Shown here: one piece after another, positions 32,648-42,223 of the stretch
Layout of the letters: every line of letters begins with the position of its first letter
Position numbering within the stretch: position 1 is the first letter of the stretch
Program-made: the position numbers and the translations under genes
Notes under the pieces: model-generated
What the model was told of the DNA's origin: nothing
Database searches by the model: none
The model's input: only the letters and a program-made list of their open reading frames with translations
Origin: Nitrospira sp. UBA2082
GTDB taxonomy: Bacteria > Nitrospirota > Nitrospiria > Nitrospirales > Nitrospiraceae
Direction of reading: 5' to 3'
NCBI GenBank assembly: GCA_002331335.1
Contig: DCZO01000015.1
Coordinates: 1-64,000, forward strand
DNA: 64,000 bases

Positions 32648-33385
32648 TCAAGAAATGACGCGACCGTCGCTCCAGGAAGTCAACAACTCCTGTTGGACCC
32701 CGGACGCCGCCATACTCATCATCGCCGCTGATCTCTCCGGTTTCACCGGGCGTGTATCCGGATCTGGAGGACCTTCCTGAATCATTTTGGCCAACGTCAC
32801 GAGGAAGATCAGGTAAAACGCGACGCCGACCCAGATGACGTACGATTGCACGCCGCCCGATTCCTTGAGCGCAGTCTCTTGTTCAGCCGGATTCATCCTG
32901 CCGGTTTTTTGGATTTCTCCGATGTGCTCTCTGCAATGCCAGTAGTAGAGGTAGTTCGCCGTCGCGCCCGCCATGACGCTCCAGATGATGCCGGCGCTGA
33001 AATCCCCCGTCAGATAGGTTGAAATCATGGGGCCGACTGCATAGACGAAGGCGTGGAGATACATCTTCCTGTACAGAAACCACAGAAACGAAATAAACAA
33101 GAATGCCGGCCAGTTCCAGGACAGAGCGAATTTGGGGCGCCCGTTCGATGAAAACCTCTTGAACGTCACCAGATAGCGGTCGGCATTGGGGCCGATGAAC
33201 TGGCGCCAGAGGGTCTCCTCGTCATGGATCGGTGGGGGAACGGAACTTTCAGCGGGTTCCGCTGTATGGGCAGCAGCTGGACCATGGTCGGCGGTGCCGG
33301 CGCCCGCGCCAAGTGCGGCGCCGCATTGATGGCAGAAGTTGGCATCCTCCGGACTCTGTTGGTTGCACCGGCTGCACGACTTCAT
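32648..33385 (-). CDS. Zinc-ribbon DUF2628 membrane protein
   Basis: 245 residues from ATG 33385. An N-terminal zinc ribbon (CSRCNQQSPEDANFCHQCG) is followed by a Pro/Ala linker, a DUF2628-like part (LSWNWPAFLFISFLWFLYRK) and three to four membrane helices (about 110-205), then a cytoplasmic tail. Function unknown. It stands 59 bp upstream of gpmA on the same strand. Confidence 0.75.
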   Translation of the reverse strand: MKSCSRCNQQSPEDANFCHQCGAALGAGAGTADHGPAAAHTAEPAESSVPPPIHDEETLWRQFIGPNADRYLVTFKRFSSNGRPKFALSWNWPAFLFISFLWFLYRKMYLHAFVYAVGPMISTYLTGDFSAGIIWSVMAGATANYLYYWHCREHIGEIQKTGRMNPAEQETALKESGGVQSYVIWVGVAFYLIFLVTLAKMIQEGPPDPDTRPVKPERSAAMMSMAASGVQQELLTSWSDGRVIS

Positions 33386-33505
33386 CGTCCCGCAGCTTAT
33401 CATACTCAGGGGCAAAGCAAGTGACCGATCTCACGAGCATGTCGGCCTCCGGTGAGCGACCGAGGAATCCGGCTTCCCTTGCCCTCTCCCGCTCCTTCCG
33501 CCAGG

Positions 33506-33534
33506 TTGCTTTCACACCACCCCTGTGCTAATTT
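33506..33534 (+). promoter_or_regulatory. Possible promoter of the arg-lys gene run
   Basis: TTGCTT (33506-33511), a 17-bp spacer and TAATTT (33529-33534) lie 30 bp before the argD ATG. No ARG-box-like palindrome is obvious. Confidence 0.35.
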
Positions 33535-33563
33535 TCCTGCCTTTCCAATGCGGTACGTATGCC

Positions 33564-34781
33564 ATGCCCACTGAAGAATTAAGAGACGCCGCCGCCAAGT
33601 ACTTGATGCAGACCTACACCCGCCAGCCGATTTCGATCGTGCGGGGCCGGGGTTCGAAGGTCTACGATCTGGAAGGTCGAGAATATCTCGACTTCGTTGG
33701 CGGCATCGCGGTCAATGTCCTAGGCCATGGGCATCCGGATCTGGTCCAGGCGATTCAACGCCAGGCTGCCCAGCTGATCCATACCTCGAATCTCTATTAC
33801 ACAGAGCCGCAAGTCCAATTGGCGAAAACCCTGGTCGAGCACTCCTTTGCCGACCGCGTCTTCTTCTGCAACAGCGGTGCGGAAGCCAATGAAGCCGCGA
33901 TCAAACTGGCGCGCCGGTATGCGCACAGCAAGTACGGTGCGGACCGGTTCGAGATCATCACCATGAAGAATTCGTTCCACGGCCGGACGCTGGCGACGAT
34001 CACTGCCACCGGACAGGACAAGGTGCAGAAGGGCTTCGAGCCGCTGATGCCGGGCTTTGGCTACGCGCTCTTCAACGACTTCGCGACGATCGAAGCCCTG
34101 ACCAATGAGCGGACCGCCGGAATCATGCTGGAGCCAGTGCAAGGCGAGGGCGGCGTCTACGTGGCCGACCGGGACTATCTCAAGCGGCTACGCGAGTTCT
34201 GCACGAAGAGAGACATTCTGCTTATCTTCGACGAAGTGCAGACCGGCATGGGCCGGACCGGTACGCTTTTCGCGTATGAGCAGTTGGGCGTGACTCCCGA
34301 TATTATGACGCTGGCCAAAGGGTTGGCCGGCGGGGTTCCCATCGGCGCTTGTTTGGCGAAAGAATCGGTGGCATCAGCCTTTATACCCGGAGTGCACGCC
34401 TCAACCTTTGGCGGCAACCCGCTGGCCTGTGCCGCGGCGCTGGCGGTGTGCCGCGTGCTGCTCGAAGGATCGGTCTTGGACCAGGCCAAGCGGATGGGCG
34501 AGTATCTGGCAAAGAGCCTGGCCGATTGCAAAGACCGCTATCGAGTCGTACGCGATGTGCGAGGCATCGGCCTGCTCCAGGGCGTGGAGCTGACCATCGA
34601 CGCCAAAGCCGTCGTGGCTGACTGTTTGGCGCGCGGAGTGCTCATCAACGCGGCCGGCGAGCGCGTGTTGCGGTTCGTCCCGCCGCTCATTATCACCCAG
34701 CGAGAGATCGACAAACTCCTTGAGGCGCTGGCGGCGAGTTTCACTCGACGAATGGGAGAAGCAAAGGACACGCATCACTGA
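33564..34781 (+). CDS. argD: Acetylornithine aminotransferase
   Basis: 405 residues from ATG 33564. VGGIAVNVLGHGHPDLVQAI, NSGAEANEAAIKLAR, FHGRTLATITATGQ, IFDEVQTGMGRTG and the PLP-lysine block MTLAKGLAGGVPIGA define the ArgD family (class III transaminase). It makes N-acetylornithine in arginine synthesis. Because this organism has dapL, a side role as succinyl-DAP aminotransferase is not needed. Its stop shares a base with the argF ATG. Confidence 0.95.
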   Translation: MPTEELRDAAAKYLMQTYTRQPISIVRGRGSKVYDLEGREYLDFVGGIAVNVLGHGHPDLVQAIQRQAAQLIHTSNLYYTEPQVQLAKTLVEHSFADRVFFCNSGAEANEAAIKLARRYAHSKYGADRFEIITMKNSFHGRTLATITATGQDKVQKGFEPLMPGFGYALFNDFATIEALTNERTAGIMLEPVQGEGGVYVADRDYLKRLREFCTKRDILLIFDEVQTGMGRTGTLFAYEQLGVTPDIMTLAKGLAGGVPIGACLAKESVASAFIPGVHASTFGGNPLACAAALAVCRVLLEGSVLDQAKRMGEYLAKSLADCKDRYRVVRDVRGIGLLQGVELTIDAKAVVADCLARGVLINAAGERVLRFVPPLIITQREIDKLLEALAASFTRRMGEAKDTHH

Positions 34782-35755
34782 TGGCACCCACGACCCGACA
34801 ACCGCGCCGCACACCCGGCTACGCCAAGGATCTCTTGGACGTCGCCACGATGCCGCGCAAGCAGATCGACGACTTACTGCGCCTGGCTGCCTCTCTGAAG
34901 ACCAAGCAACAACGGGCCATACCCCACCGGCTATTGTCGGGGAAAACGCTGGGGCTGCTCTTCCAAAAACCCTCGACACGCACCAGAGTGTCCTTCGAAG
35001 CCGGCATGAACCAGCTGGGAGGCCATGCACTGGTGCTTCCCATGGGAGACATTCAACTCTCCCGTGGAGAAACTGTCTCGGATACAGCGCGCGTGCTCTC
35101 CCGCTACTTGGACGGGATCGTGATTCGAACCTACAACCACGCGGTTGTTGAAGAATGGGCAACCGAGGCCGGCATGCCGGTGGTCAACGGGTTGACGGAC
35201 CACAGCCATCCATGCCAAGCCCTCTCCGATCTGCTGACGATTCGAGAGAAGAGGGGCCGGCTCAAGGGACTGACCCTTGCGTATGTCGGAGATGGGAATA
35301 ATGTTGCCAATTCCCTCATCGAAGCTGGCGCCAAGATGGGCATGCGGGTAGTGGTGGGCTGCCCGGCTGGTTACCAACCCGATCAGCATGTGATCGACCG
35401 CGCCCGAATCGAGGCGGAAGGCACCGGCGGCGCGATCGAGATCGTGGAAAATCCCCAGGTCGCGGTGAAAGAAGCGGATGTTCTGTATACCGACGTATGG
35501 ATCAGCATGGGTCGTGAACGGGAACAGGCCAGGCGACTGAAGACTCTGGCTTCCTATCAGCTCAACGGACGTCTGCTTCAACGGGCAAAGCCGGACGCCA
35601 TTGTCATGCATTGTTTGCCAGCCCATCGCGGCGAAGAAATTACGGCGGACGTGCTCGACGGCCCTCAGTCGGTCGTGATCGATCAAGCGGAAAACCGGCT
35701 GCATATGCAGAAAGCGATTCTGGTGCAGTTGCTCGGCAAACTGAACAGCGCATAG
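34781..35755 (+). CDS. argF: Ornithine carbamoyltransferase
   Basis: 324 residues. The carbamoyl-phosphate site FQKPSTRTRVSFEAG, ornithine-binding HPCQALSDL and the catalytic HCLPAHRGEEI loop are intact. It makes citrulline from ornithine and carbamoyl phosphate. Start ATG 34781 overlaps the argD stop (TGATG), so coupled translation is likely. Confidence 0.95.
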   Translation: MAPTTRQPRRTPGYAKDLLDVATMPRKQIDDLLRLAASLKTKQQRAIPHRLLSGKTLGLLFQKPSTRTRVSFEAGMNQLGGHALVLPMGDIQLSRGETVSDTARVLSRYLDGIVIRTYNHAVVEEWATEAGMPVVNGLTDHSHPCQALSDLLTIREKRGRLKGLTLAYVGDGNNVANSLIEAGAKMGMRVVVGCPAGYQPDQHVIDRARIEAEGTGGAIEIVENPQVAVKEADVLYTDVWISMGREREQARRLKTLASYQLNGRLLQRAKPDAIVMHCLPAHRGEEITADVLDGPQSVVIDQAENRLHMQKAILVQLLGKLNSA

Positions 35756-35767
35756 GCGGGAACCGAC

Positions 35768-36982
35768 ATGAAACGCAAACCGATCAAGAAGATTGTCCTG
35801 GCCTATTCAGGCGGACTTGATACCTCCGTCATCTTGAAGTGGTTGCAAGAAACCTATGACGCCGAGGTCATCGCTTTCTGTGCGGATTTGGGCCAAGGCG
35901 AAGACCTGAAGGCCGTCAAAGCCAAAGCCCAGGCGCTGGGCGTCAAGAAGGTTTATATCGAGGATCTCCGTGAAACCTTCGTGAAAGACTATGTGTTCCC
36001 GATGTTGCGCGGCAACGCCATGTACGAAGGCTGTTATCTGCTAGGCACGTCGATCGCGCGCCCGCTCATCGCGCGCCGGCAGGCCGAGATCGCCTTGAAA
36101 GAAGGAGCCGAGGCGGTGTCGCACGGCGCGACGGGCAAAGGCAACGACCAGGTGCGGTTCGAACTGACCTACACGGCGCTGGCGCCGGGTTTAACAATCA
36201 TTGCGCCCTGGCGCGAGTGGACGATGAAGTCTCGGCGCGAATTGATCGAGTACGCCGACCGGCACGGCATCCCGGTCACGGCGACGAAAGCCAAACCCTA
36301 CAGCATGGACTTGAACCTGTTCCATATCAGCTACGAAGGCGGCATTCTGGAAGACCCCTGGGAATCTCCGCCAGAGGAAATTTTCCAGATGACCGTTTCG
36401 CCGGAAAAGGCGCCGGACAAGCCGCTGGAAGTCGAAATCGACTACGATGCGGGCAATCCCGTGGCCGTGGACGGCAAGAAGATGAGCCCGGCGGCACTGC
36501 TCGCTCATCTCAACCGACTGGGCGGCGCGCACGGGATCGGCCGCGTCGATCTGGTCGAAAACCGCTACGTCGGCATGAAGTCGCGCGGCGTCTATGAGAC
36601 GCCGGGCGGGACCATTCTCCACGTTGCCCACCGGGGAATCGAATCCTTGACGATGGACCGCGAAGTGCTCCACTTCCGGGACAGTTTGATGCCGCGGTAC
36701 GCGGGCCTCGTCTACAACGGCTACTGGTTCAGCCCCGAACGCGAGATGGTGCAGACCGCGATTGATGCCGCGCAGAAAGACGTGAGCGGCACGGCCCGCG
36801 TGAAGCTGTATAAAGGCAGTTGCACCCTGGCCGGCCGCAAGTCGAAGCAGTCGCTCTATCGCCTGGACATTGCCACGTTTGAAGAAGACGAAGTCTACAA
36901 CCAGAAGGACGCCGAAGGGTTCATCCGCCTGAACGGATTGCGATTGAAAATCAGAGCCCAGCGTCGGAAGGCCTCGTCCTGA
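35768..36982 (+). CDS. argG: Argininosuccinate synthase
   Basis: 404 residues. The N-terminal ATP-pyrophosphatase motif LAYSGGLDTSVILKW, EGCYLLGTSIARPLIA and SHGATGKGNDQVRFE match ArgG. It condenses citrulline and aspartate with ATP. It follows argF by 12 bp and its stop overlaps the argH ATG by one base. Confidence 0.96.
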   Translation: MKRKPIKKIVLAYSGGLDTSVILKWLQETYDAEVIAFCADLGQGEDLKAVKAKAQALGVKKVYIEDLRETFVKDYVFPMLRGNAMYEGCYLLGTSIARPLIARRQAEIALKEGAEAVSHGATGKGNDQVRFELTYTALAPGLTIIAPWREWTMKSRRELIEYADRHGIPVTATKAKPYSMDLNLFHISYEGGILEDPWESPPEEIFQMTVSPEKAPDKPLEVEIDYDAGNPVAVDGKKMSPAALLAHLNRLGGAHGIGRVDLVENRYVGMKSRGVYETPGGTILHVAHRGIESLTMDREVLHFRDSLMPRYAGLVYNGYWFSPEREMVQTAIDAAQKDVSGTARVKLYKGSCTLAGRKSKQSLYRLDIATFEEDEVYNQKDAEGFIRLNGLRLKIRAQRRKASS

Positions 36983-38394
36983 TGGCACGCGCGCAACGGA
37001 ACACCCGGACAACAGCCCAGGCCGGCAAGGTCTGGGGAGGCCGATTTCGTGAGAACACGAACCGGCTCGTCGAAGCGTTCACCGTCTCGGTGGCCGTTGA
37101 CCGGCGGCTCTACGCGCATGACATTCAAGGCAGCATTGCGCATTGCAAAACGCTCGAGAAAGCGCGCGTGCTGTCGCCCGGCGAGACACGTATCCTCGTG
37201 CGCGGACTCGACTTGGTCAGGACGGAGCTGGACCAGGGACGGTTCAAATTTAAGCCCCAGGATGAAGACATTCACATGGCAATCGAGCGGCGGTTGACGG
37301 AACTGATCGGACCGTTGGGCGGCAAGCTCCACACAGGGCGTAGCCGAAACGACCAGGTCGCACTGGACATCCGGCTCTATCTCCGCGACCAGCTCGACCG
37401 GTTGACCGAGCAATGCACGGAACTGCAACGGGTGCTGCTCGCCCAGGCGAAGGACAATCTGACGATTGCCATGCCCGGCTACACCCACTTGCAACGCGCC
37501 CAGCCCGTCCTGTTCGCCCATCATCTCCTCGCCTATGTGGAGATGCTCGAGCGGGACAAGGGACGGCTCCGTGATACCCGAACCAGGCTCAACGTCATGC
37601 CGCTGGGATCAGGGGCCCTGGCCGGCACGAACTACCCGGTGGATCGGCGGTATACGGCAAAACTGCTGGGATTTCCCGCCGTGACGGCCAACAGCATGGA
37701 TGCCGTGTCCGACCGCGACTTTATTGTGGAAACAGCCTCGGCCCTGTCGCTCATCATGATGCATCTGTCCCGGCTCAGTGAAGAATTGATCGTCTGGGCC
37801 TCGCAGGAATTCCAGTTTGTTGATCTGCCCGACGCCTTTTGCACCGGCAGCAGCATGATGCCGCAAAAAAAGAATCCCGATGTGCCCGAGTTGGTCCGCG
37901 GAAAGACCGGGCGGGTCTACGGACATTTGATCGGTCTGCTGACGACACTGAAAGCCCTCCCCTTGAGTTACAATCGAGACTTGCAGGAAGATAAGCCGGC
38001 GCTGTTCGATGCGCTCGACACGGTGACAACATCCCTGGGTGTCATGACGGAACTAATGCGGCGACTCACGGTCAACCGCGACGTGCTCGACCGCGCAGTG
38101 CAGAGCGGGGGGCTGCTCGCCACTGAATTGGCCGACTATTTGGTGGAACGGGGCGTGCCGTTTCGTGACGCCCACGGTATCACCGGACGACTCGTGCGGA
38201 CGGCGCTGGATCAAGGGCGTGAGTTGGCGGACCTCTCATTGGAAGAGCTGCGATCGTGTTCCGATCGGATCGAGAAGGGAGTCTTCGCCCGATTGACCGT
38301 TTCGGCGGCAATCGACCGCAAACGGCAGATCGGGGGGACGGCGCGACGCCAAGTGGAGCAACGGATCAACGTACTGGACCGGTCGCTTCGATGA
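36982..38394 (+). CDS. argH: Argininosuccinate lyase
   Basis: 470 residues. KVWGGRFRENTN, LHTGRSRNDQVALDIRLYLR and the superfamily signature GSSMMPQKKNPDVPEL are present. It releases fumarate from argininosuccinate to give arginine. Its TGA overlaps the ATG of a small lipoprotein gene. Confidence 0.96.
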   Translation: MARAQRNTRTTAQAGKVWGGRFRENTNRLVEAFTVSVAVDRRLYAHDIQGSIAHCKTLEKARVLSPGETRILVRGLDLVRTELDQGRFKFKPQDEDIHMAIERRLTELIGPLGGKLHTGRSRNDQVALDIRLYLRDQLDRLTEQCTELQRVLLAQAKDNLTIAMPGYTHLQRAQPVLFAHHLLAYVEMLERDKGRLRDTRTRLNVMPLGSGALAGTNYPVDRRYTAKLLGFPAVTANSMDAVSDRDFIVETASALSLIMMHLSRLSEELIVWASQEFQFVDLPDAFCTGSSMMPQKKNPDVPELVRGKTGRVYGHLIGLLTTLKALPLSYNRDLQEDKPALFDALDTVTTSLGVMTELMRRLTVNRDVLDRAVQSGGLLATELADYLVERGVPFRDAHGITGRLVRTALDQGRELADLSLEELRSCSDRIEKGVFARLTVSAAIDRKRQIGGTARRQVEQRINVLDRSLR

Positions 38395-38627
38395 GAGGCC
38401 TCGCACTCCTCGCCGCGACAGGACTGCTGAGCGCATGCGGCGTGGTAGGAGCTCCGGTCGCCCCCGAGACCATCGGTCTTGCGCCGACAATCGAACAGCA
38501 GAAGAAAGAGCATGCAGCCCGCGAGGCGAACCAGCGCGATACTTCTGCTGAGGCTGAAGAACAAGATCCCGCGCTGTTGGGGCAGGATGAAAACTTGCCC
38601 CCGTTGCGGCCTGTCGGCACGAGATAA
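38391..38627 (+). CDS. Small lipoprotein inside the arg-lys run
   Basis: 78 residues from ATG 38391, overlapping the argH stop as ATGA. The lipobox LLSAC puts lipidated Cys at about 16, followed by an acidic, Gln/Glu-rich disordered tail. Small lipoproteins occupy the slot before lysA in other bacteria too (LptM-type), but the LptM tail signature is not clear here. Confidence 0.7.
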   Translation: MRGLALLAATGLLSACGVVGAPVAPETIGLAPTIEQQKKEHAAREANQRDTSAEAEEQDPALLGQDENLPPLRPVGTR

Positions 38628-38632
38628 TACCC

Positions 38633-38651
38633 GCTGCCCGTCGTCGGCAGC
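38633..38651. other. Hairpin between lipoprotein and lysA genes
   Basis: GCTGCC (38633-38638) pairs with GGCAGC (38646-38651) over a 7-nt loop. No T-run follows, so an mRNA-processing or weak attenuating hairpin rather than a full terminator. Confidence 0.3.
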
Positions 38652-38687
38652 TAGCTACGTAGTTGGTGATTGAGCGAGGTAGATGCC

Positions 38688-39950
38688 ATGAACAATTTTG
38701 AATATCGCCACGGCGAATTGCATTGTGAAGATGTGCCGGTCAGCCGGATCGCGAAAGAGGTCGGCACCCCCTGTTACGTGTACAGCCATGCGACGCTCCT
38801 CCGCCATTTCCGGGCGTACGACAGCGCCTTCAAGAATATTCCCCACGTGATCGCCTTTGCGATGAAGGCCAATTCCAATCTGGCCGTCTTGCGTCTGATG
38901 GCGAAGGAAGGCAGTGGCGCGGATATCGTCTCGGGCGGCGAGCTGTTCCGAGCCCTGAAAGCGGGCGTGCCGGCTTCGAAAATCGTGTTCGCCGGCGTCG
39001 GCAAATCACCCGAGGAAATCCGTGATGCGCTGAAGGCCGACATCCTCATGTTCAACGTCGAATCGCCCGCGGAGATTCATGCCATCAACGATGTGGCCGC
39101 CTCGGTCGGCAAAAAAGCTCGGATCGCCTTGCGGATCAACCCGGACGTGGACCCCAAAACGCACCCCTACATCTCGACAGGAATGAAGAAGAGCAAGTTC
39201 GGTATCGCGGCGGATCGCGCGCTGGAAGAATACAAAATGGCGTCCTCGCTGGGCCACACCGATGTTGTCGGTGTCCATGCCCACATCGGCTCACAACTGA
39301 CGGACGTGACTCCCTTCGTCGATTCGCTGAAGAAAGTCGTGGTCCTCATCGATACGCTGAAGGGTCAAGGTATTCACATCCGCTACCTGAACATCGGTGG
39401 CGGGCTCGGCATTACCTATTCTGAAGAAAAGCCGCCCCTGCCGCAGGAACTGGCTGACGCGATTTCGCCGCTCGTCAAAGATTTGGGCTTGACGCTGGTC
39501 ATGGAGCCGGGCCGTGTGATCGTCGGAAACGCCGGTATTCTCGTGACCAAGGCGCTGTATGAGAAGGCCGGGGAAACCAAGCATTTCGTCATTGTCGACG
39601 CGGCCATGAACGACTTGATCCGCCCCAGCCTCTACGGCGCGTACCACGAAATCCGCCCCCTCAATGAAGAAGCGGCCCACCGGGCCAAGCGGCAAATGGA
39701 TATCGTCGGTCCGGTGTGCGAATCCGGGGATTTCTTGGCCAAAGATCGATCACTGGCGGCGGTGAAGCCTGGCGAGCTGCTGGCCGTGATGAGTGCGGGA
39801 GCGTACGGGTTCGTCATGTCCTCGAATTACAATTCCCGTCCCCGCGTGCCCGAAGTGTTGATCAGAGGTGGAGAGATCCACGTGATTCGCGAACGGGAAA
39901 CCTACGACGACTTGATCAAGGGCGAAACCATTCCGACATTTTTGAACTGA
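38688..39950 (+). CDS. lysA: Diaminopimelate decarboxylase
   Basis: 420 residues from ATG 38688; GAGGT lies 9 nt upstream. The PLP lysine is in AFAMKANSNLAVL, with GSGADIVSGGELFRAL, HAHIGSQLTD, EPGRVIVGNAG and CESGDFLAKDR following. It makes L-lysine from meso-DAP in the cytoplasm. It precedes dapA by 10 bp. Confidence 0.95.
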   Translation: MNNFEYRHGELHCEDVPVSRIAKEVGTPCYVYSHATLLRHFRAYDSAFKNIPHVIAFAMKANSNLAVLRLMAKEGSGADIVSGGELFRALKAGVPASKIVFAGVGKSPEEIRDALKADILMFNVESPAEIHAINDVAASVGKKARIALRINPDVDPKTHPYISTGMKKSKFGIAADRALEEYKMASSLGHTDVVGVHAHIGSQLTDVTPFVDSLKKVVVLIDTLKGQGIHIRYLNIGGGLGITYSEEKPPLPQELADAISPLVKDLGLTLVMEPGRVIVGNAGILVTKALYEKAGETKHFVIVDAAMNDLIRPSLYGAYHEIRPLNEEAAHRAKRQMDIVGPVCESGDFLAKDRSLAAVKPGELLAVMSAGAYGFVMSSNYNSRPRVPEVLIRGGEIHVIRERETYDDLIKGETIPTFLN

Positions 39951-39960
39951 GAGGCGCCGG

Positions 39961-40833
39961 ATGTTCACGGGTTCATTGGTCGCCATCGTCACTCCGTTTC
40001 GGAAGGGGAAGGTCGACGAGCGGGCGTTGGCGGACCTCATCGAGTGGCAGATCGCCAAAGGCACAAACGGAATCGTCCCCTGCGGCACCACAGGCGAATC
40101 GGCCACTCTGTCCCACGACGAGCACAATCGGGTCATTGAGCTGACCGTAGAGGTGGTAAACCGGCGCGTACCGGTGATCGCCGGCACCGGTTCGAACAGT
40201 ACCGAGGAGGCCATTGCCCTTACGAAGCACGCGAAGCAGGCCGGAGCGGACGGCGCGTTGCTGATCACGCCCTACTACAACAAACCCACCCAGGAGGGGC
40301 TCTACCGTCACTACAAGGCGGTGGCGGAAGCCGTTGATCTGCCGCTGGTGCTGTACAACATTCCTGGGCGGACCGGTGTCAACATGCTGCCGGCGACGAT
40401 CGCCAGGCTCGCGGCGATCACAACCATCGTCGGCGTCAAAGAAGGCAGCGGTTCGGTGCAACAAGCGTCGGATATCGTTCAGCTGTGCGGAGACCGGCTG
40501 ACCGTGTTGGCCGGCGATGACTCCTTGACGCTGCCGATGATGGCAGTCGGAGGCCAAGGCGTCATTACCGTGACCGCCAACATCGTGCCGGCCGAAATGG
40601 CCGGACTCGTGAAGGCCTTTGCCGACGGAAGGGTTGCCGACGCTCGGCGGATTCACTTCAACCTGTCGCCGTTGTTTGCAGCACTGTTTTTTGAAACCAA
40701 TCCGATTCCCGTGAAAGAAGCGCTGGGGATGATGGGTAAGATCGACCCCGAATTGCGCTTGCCGCTCTGCCCGATGGCCCAGGATACGCGCGGGAAATTA
40801 ACTCGCGCTTTGAAGGATGCCGGCTTGATCTGA
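39961..40833 (+). CDS. dapA: 4-Hydroxy-tetrahydrodipicolinate synthase
   Basis: 290 residues. GSLVAIVTPFRKGKVDE, CGTTGESATLSHDEH, LITPYYNKPTQEGLYRHY, LYNIPGRTGVNM and the Schiff-base lysine in VGVKEGSGS are complete. It condenses pyruvate with aspartate semialdehyde at the start of the DAP/lysine branch. Confidence 0.96.
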   Translation: MFTGSLVAIVTPFRKGKVDERALADLIEWQIAKGTNGIVPCGTTGESATLSHDEHNRVIELTVEVVNRRVPVIAGTGSNSTEEAIALTKHAKQAGADGALLITPYYNKPTQEGLYRHYKAVAEAVDLPLVLYNIPGRTGVNMLPATIARLAAITTIVGVKEGSGSVQQASDIVQLCGDRLTVLAGDDSLTLPMMAVGGQGVITVTANIVPAEMAGLVKAFADGRVADARRIHFNLSPLFAALFFETNPIPVKEALGMMGKIDPELRLPLCPMAQDTRGKLTRALKDAGLI

Positions 40834-40863
40834 TTCCGAACACACGCCACGGAGATGGATCCC

Positions 40864-41667
40864 ATGATCAAAGTCATTGTCGCAGGGGCCGCCGGACGCA
40901 TGGGCTGCCGATTGGTGGCGCTGATCCGTGATTCCACGGCGCTGACCCTCTCCGGCGCAGTGGAAGGCAAGGGCCATCACGTGCTCGGTGAGGATGCAGG
41001 CGAAACGGCCGGCTGCGGCCGTTCCGGCGTGCCGATTACCGATGACCTCTCAGCCCTGCTCGATCGGGCCGAAGTGGTGATCGACTTCTCGTCGCCGGCC
41101 GCGACACTCGAACATCTCCGCGCCGTGGTGCAGCACCGGCGGGCCATGGTGATCGGGACGACCGGGTTTGAGGGGGCGCAGCTGGAGGAGCTCAAATCCT
41201 TGGCGAAGCACGTGCCTTGCGTCTTTTCCCCAAACATGAGCGTCGGCGTGAATCTGATCTACAAAGTCATCAGTGAGATGGCCAAGACGCTCGGGGATGA
41301 GTACGACATCGAAGTCATCGAAGCCCATCACCGGTTGAAGAAAGATGCCCCCAGCGGCACAGCCCTCAAGATCGCCGAAGTCCTCGCACGTGCGGTGAAC
41401 CGTGACCTCAATCAAGTCGGGGTGTATGCGCGTAAAGGGTTGATCGGGGAACGGAAGCAAAAAGAAATCGGAATTCAGACTATCCGCGCCGGCGACATTG
41501 TCGGCGACCACACAATCCTGTTCGGCGGGATGGGCGAGCGAATCGAGGTGACGCATCGGGCCAGCAGTCGCGACACCTTCGCCCGTGGCGCCCTCCGTGC
41601 GGCACGGTGGGTCGTCAGACAGCCCCACGGCCTCTACGACATGATGGACGTGTTAGGCCTGAGGTAA
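40864..41667 (+). CDS. dapB: 4-Hydroxy-tetrahydrodipicolinate reductase
   Basis: 267 residues from ATG 40864 after GGAGATGG. The nucleotide-binding VAGAAGRMG, VIGTTGF, FSPNMSVGVN and the active-site EAHHRLKKDAPSGTALK are intact. It reduces the DapA product with NAD(P)H. This is the last gene of the run that starts at argD. Confidence 0.95.
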   Translation: MIKVIVAGAAGRMGCRLVALIRDSTALTLSGAVEGKGHHVLGEDAGETAGCGRSGVPITDDLSALLDRAEVVIDFSSPAATLEHLRAVVQHRRAMVIGTTGFEGAQLEELKSLAKHVPCVFSPNMSVGVNLIYKVISEMAKTLGDEYDIEVIEAHHRLKKDAPSGTALKIAEVLARAVNRDLNQVGVYARKGLIGERKQKEIGIQTIRAGDIVGDHTILFGGMGERIEVTHRASSRDTFARGALRAARWVVRQPHGLYDMMDVLGLR

Positions 41668-41863
41668 CCATCTGCGGTCGCTGCTGCGTGAACAGCTCCC
41701 CCTCGGACCTCTTGCTGATGCTGCTGAAACTTCATCCCTCTTTGGACAAGACCCGCATCCGGTGACCGGACCGACTCTTCCTGTTCGGGATAGTGTGGCG
41801 TGGGATCTCGAAGCGGTGTTCCGCTTCTCGCAGATCAACAGCTGTGGTTGGCTATCCAGCGGG

Positions 41864-42016
41864 TCAATGTCGAGCCGTGATGGGACGAGGTTCTTGGTCT
41901 GCTGCTTTCCGGCGACCACAATTCAAACACGCGAACACCGTGATCGCAAGTCCAGCATCCAAATCCACCGCCCTCTCCGGTAACATCGCGCCGTGGCATT
42001 TATCACATGTCTTCAT
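41864..42016 (-). CDS. 50-residue zinc-ribbon micro-protein
   Basis: From ATG 42016: TCDKCHGAMLPERAVDLD, ITVFACLNCGRRK. Two Cys pairs about 25 residues apart form a compact zinc ribbon, like the N-terminal part of the 98-residue protein at 21968. The ribosome site is weak. The flanking gap 41668-41863 shows no gene. Confidence 0.5.
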   Translation of the reverse strand: MKTCDKCHGAMLPERAVDLDAGLAITVFACLNCGRRKAADQEPRPITARH

Positions 42017-42168
42017 GGGCGGGACTGTATCATTTTCTCGAAGAAGAGAATATCCTCCTGAAGTACTGGATTGACATGCGAAAGTGTTCCCGTATCCGCC
42101 TAGTGCCACTGGTCCCTTTGGGTATGCGGGGTTACGTATTCCCATGACAGAGAAACGGTCGGTCCCGC

Positions 42169-42197
42169 TTGACAGGTCTCACCCCCTCCCATAGGAT
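42169..42197 (+). promoter_or_regulatory. Possible promoter for the 84-residue membrane protein gene
   Basis: TTGACA (42169-42174), 17-bp spacer, TAGGAT (42192-42197), 26 bp before ATG 42224. A good -35 with a weak -10; no CarH-type core follows this TTGACA. Confidence 0.35.
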
Positions 42198-42223
42198 TGT
42201 GGCTATCTACATGACGATCCACA

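Noticed and set aside
34401..35704. Long minus-strand frames across argD-argF
   Set aside because: Antisense shadows of GC-rich coding sequence; the sense genes carry complete catalytic motifs.
42169..42174. TTGACA at 42169 as another CarH-type element
   Set aside because: It is followed by GGTCTCACCCCC, not ACATTRRACAT; a plain promoter hexamer.
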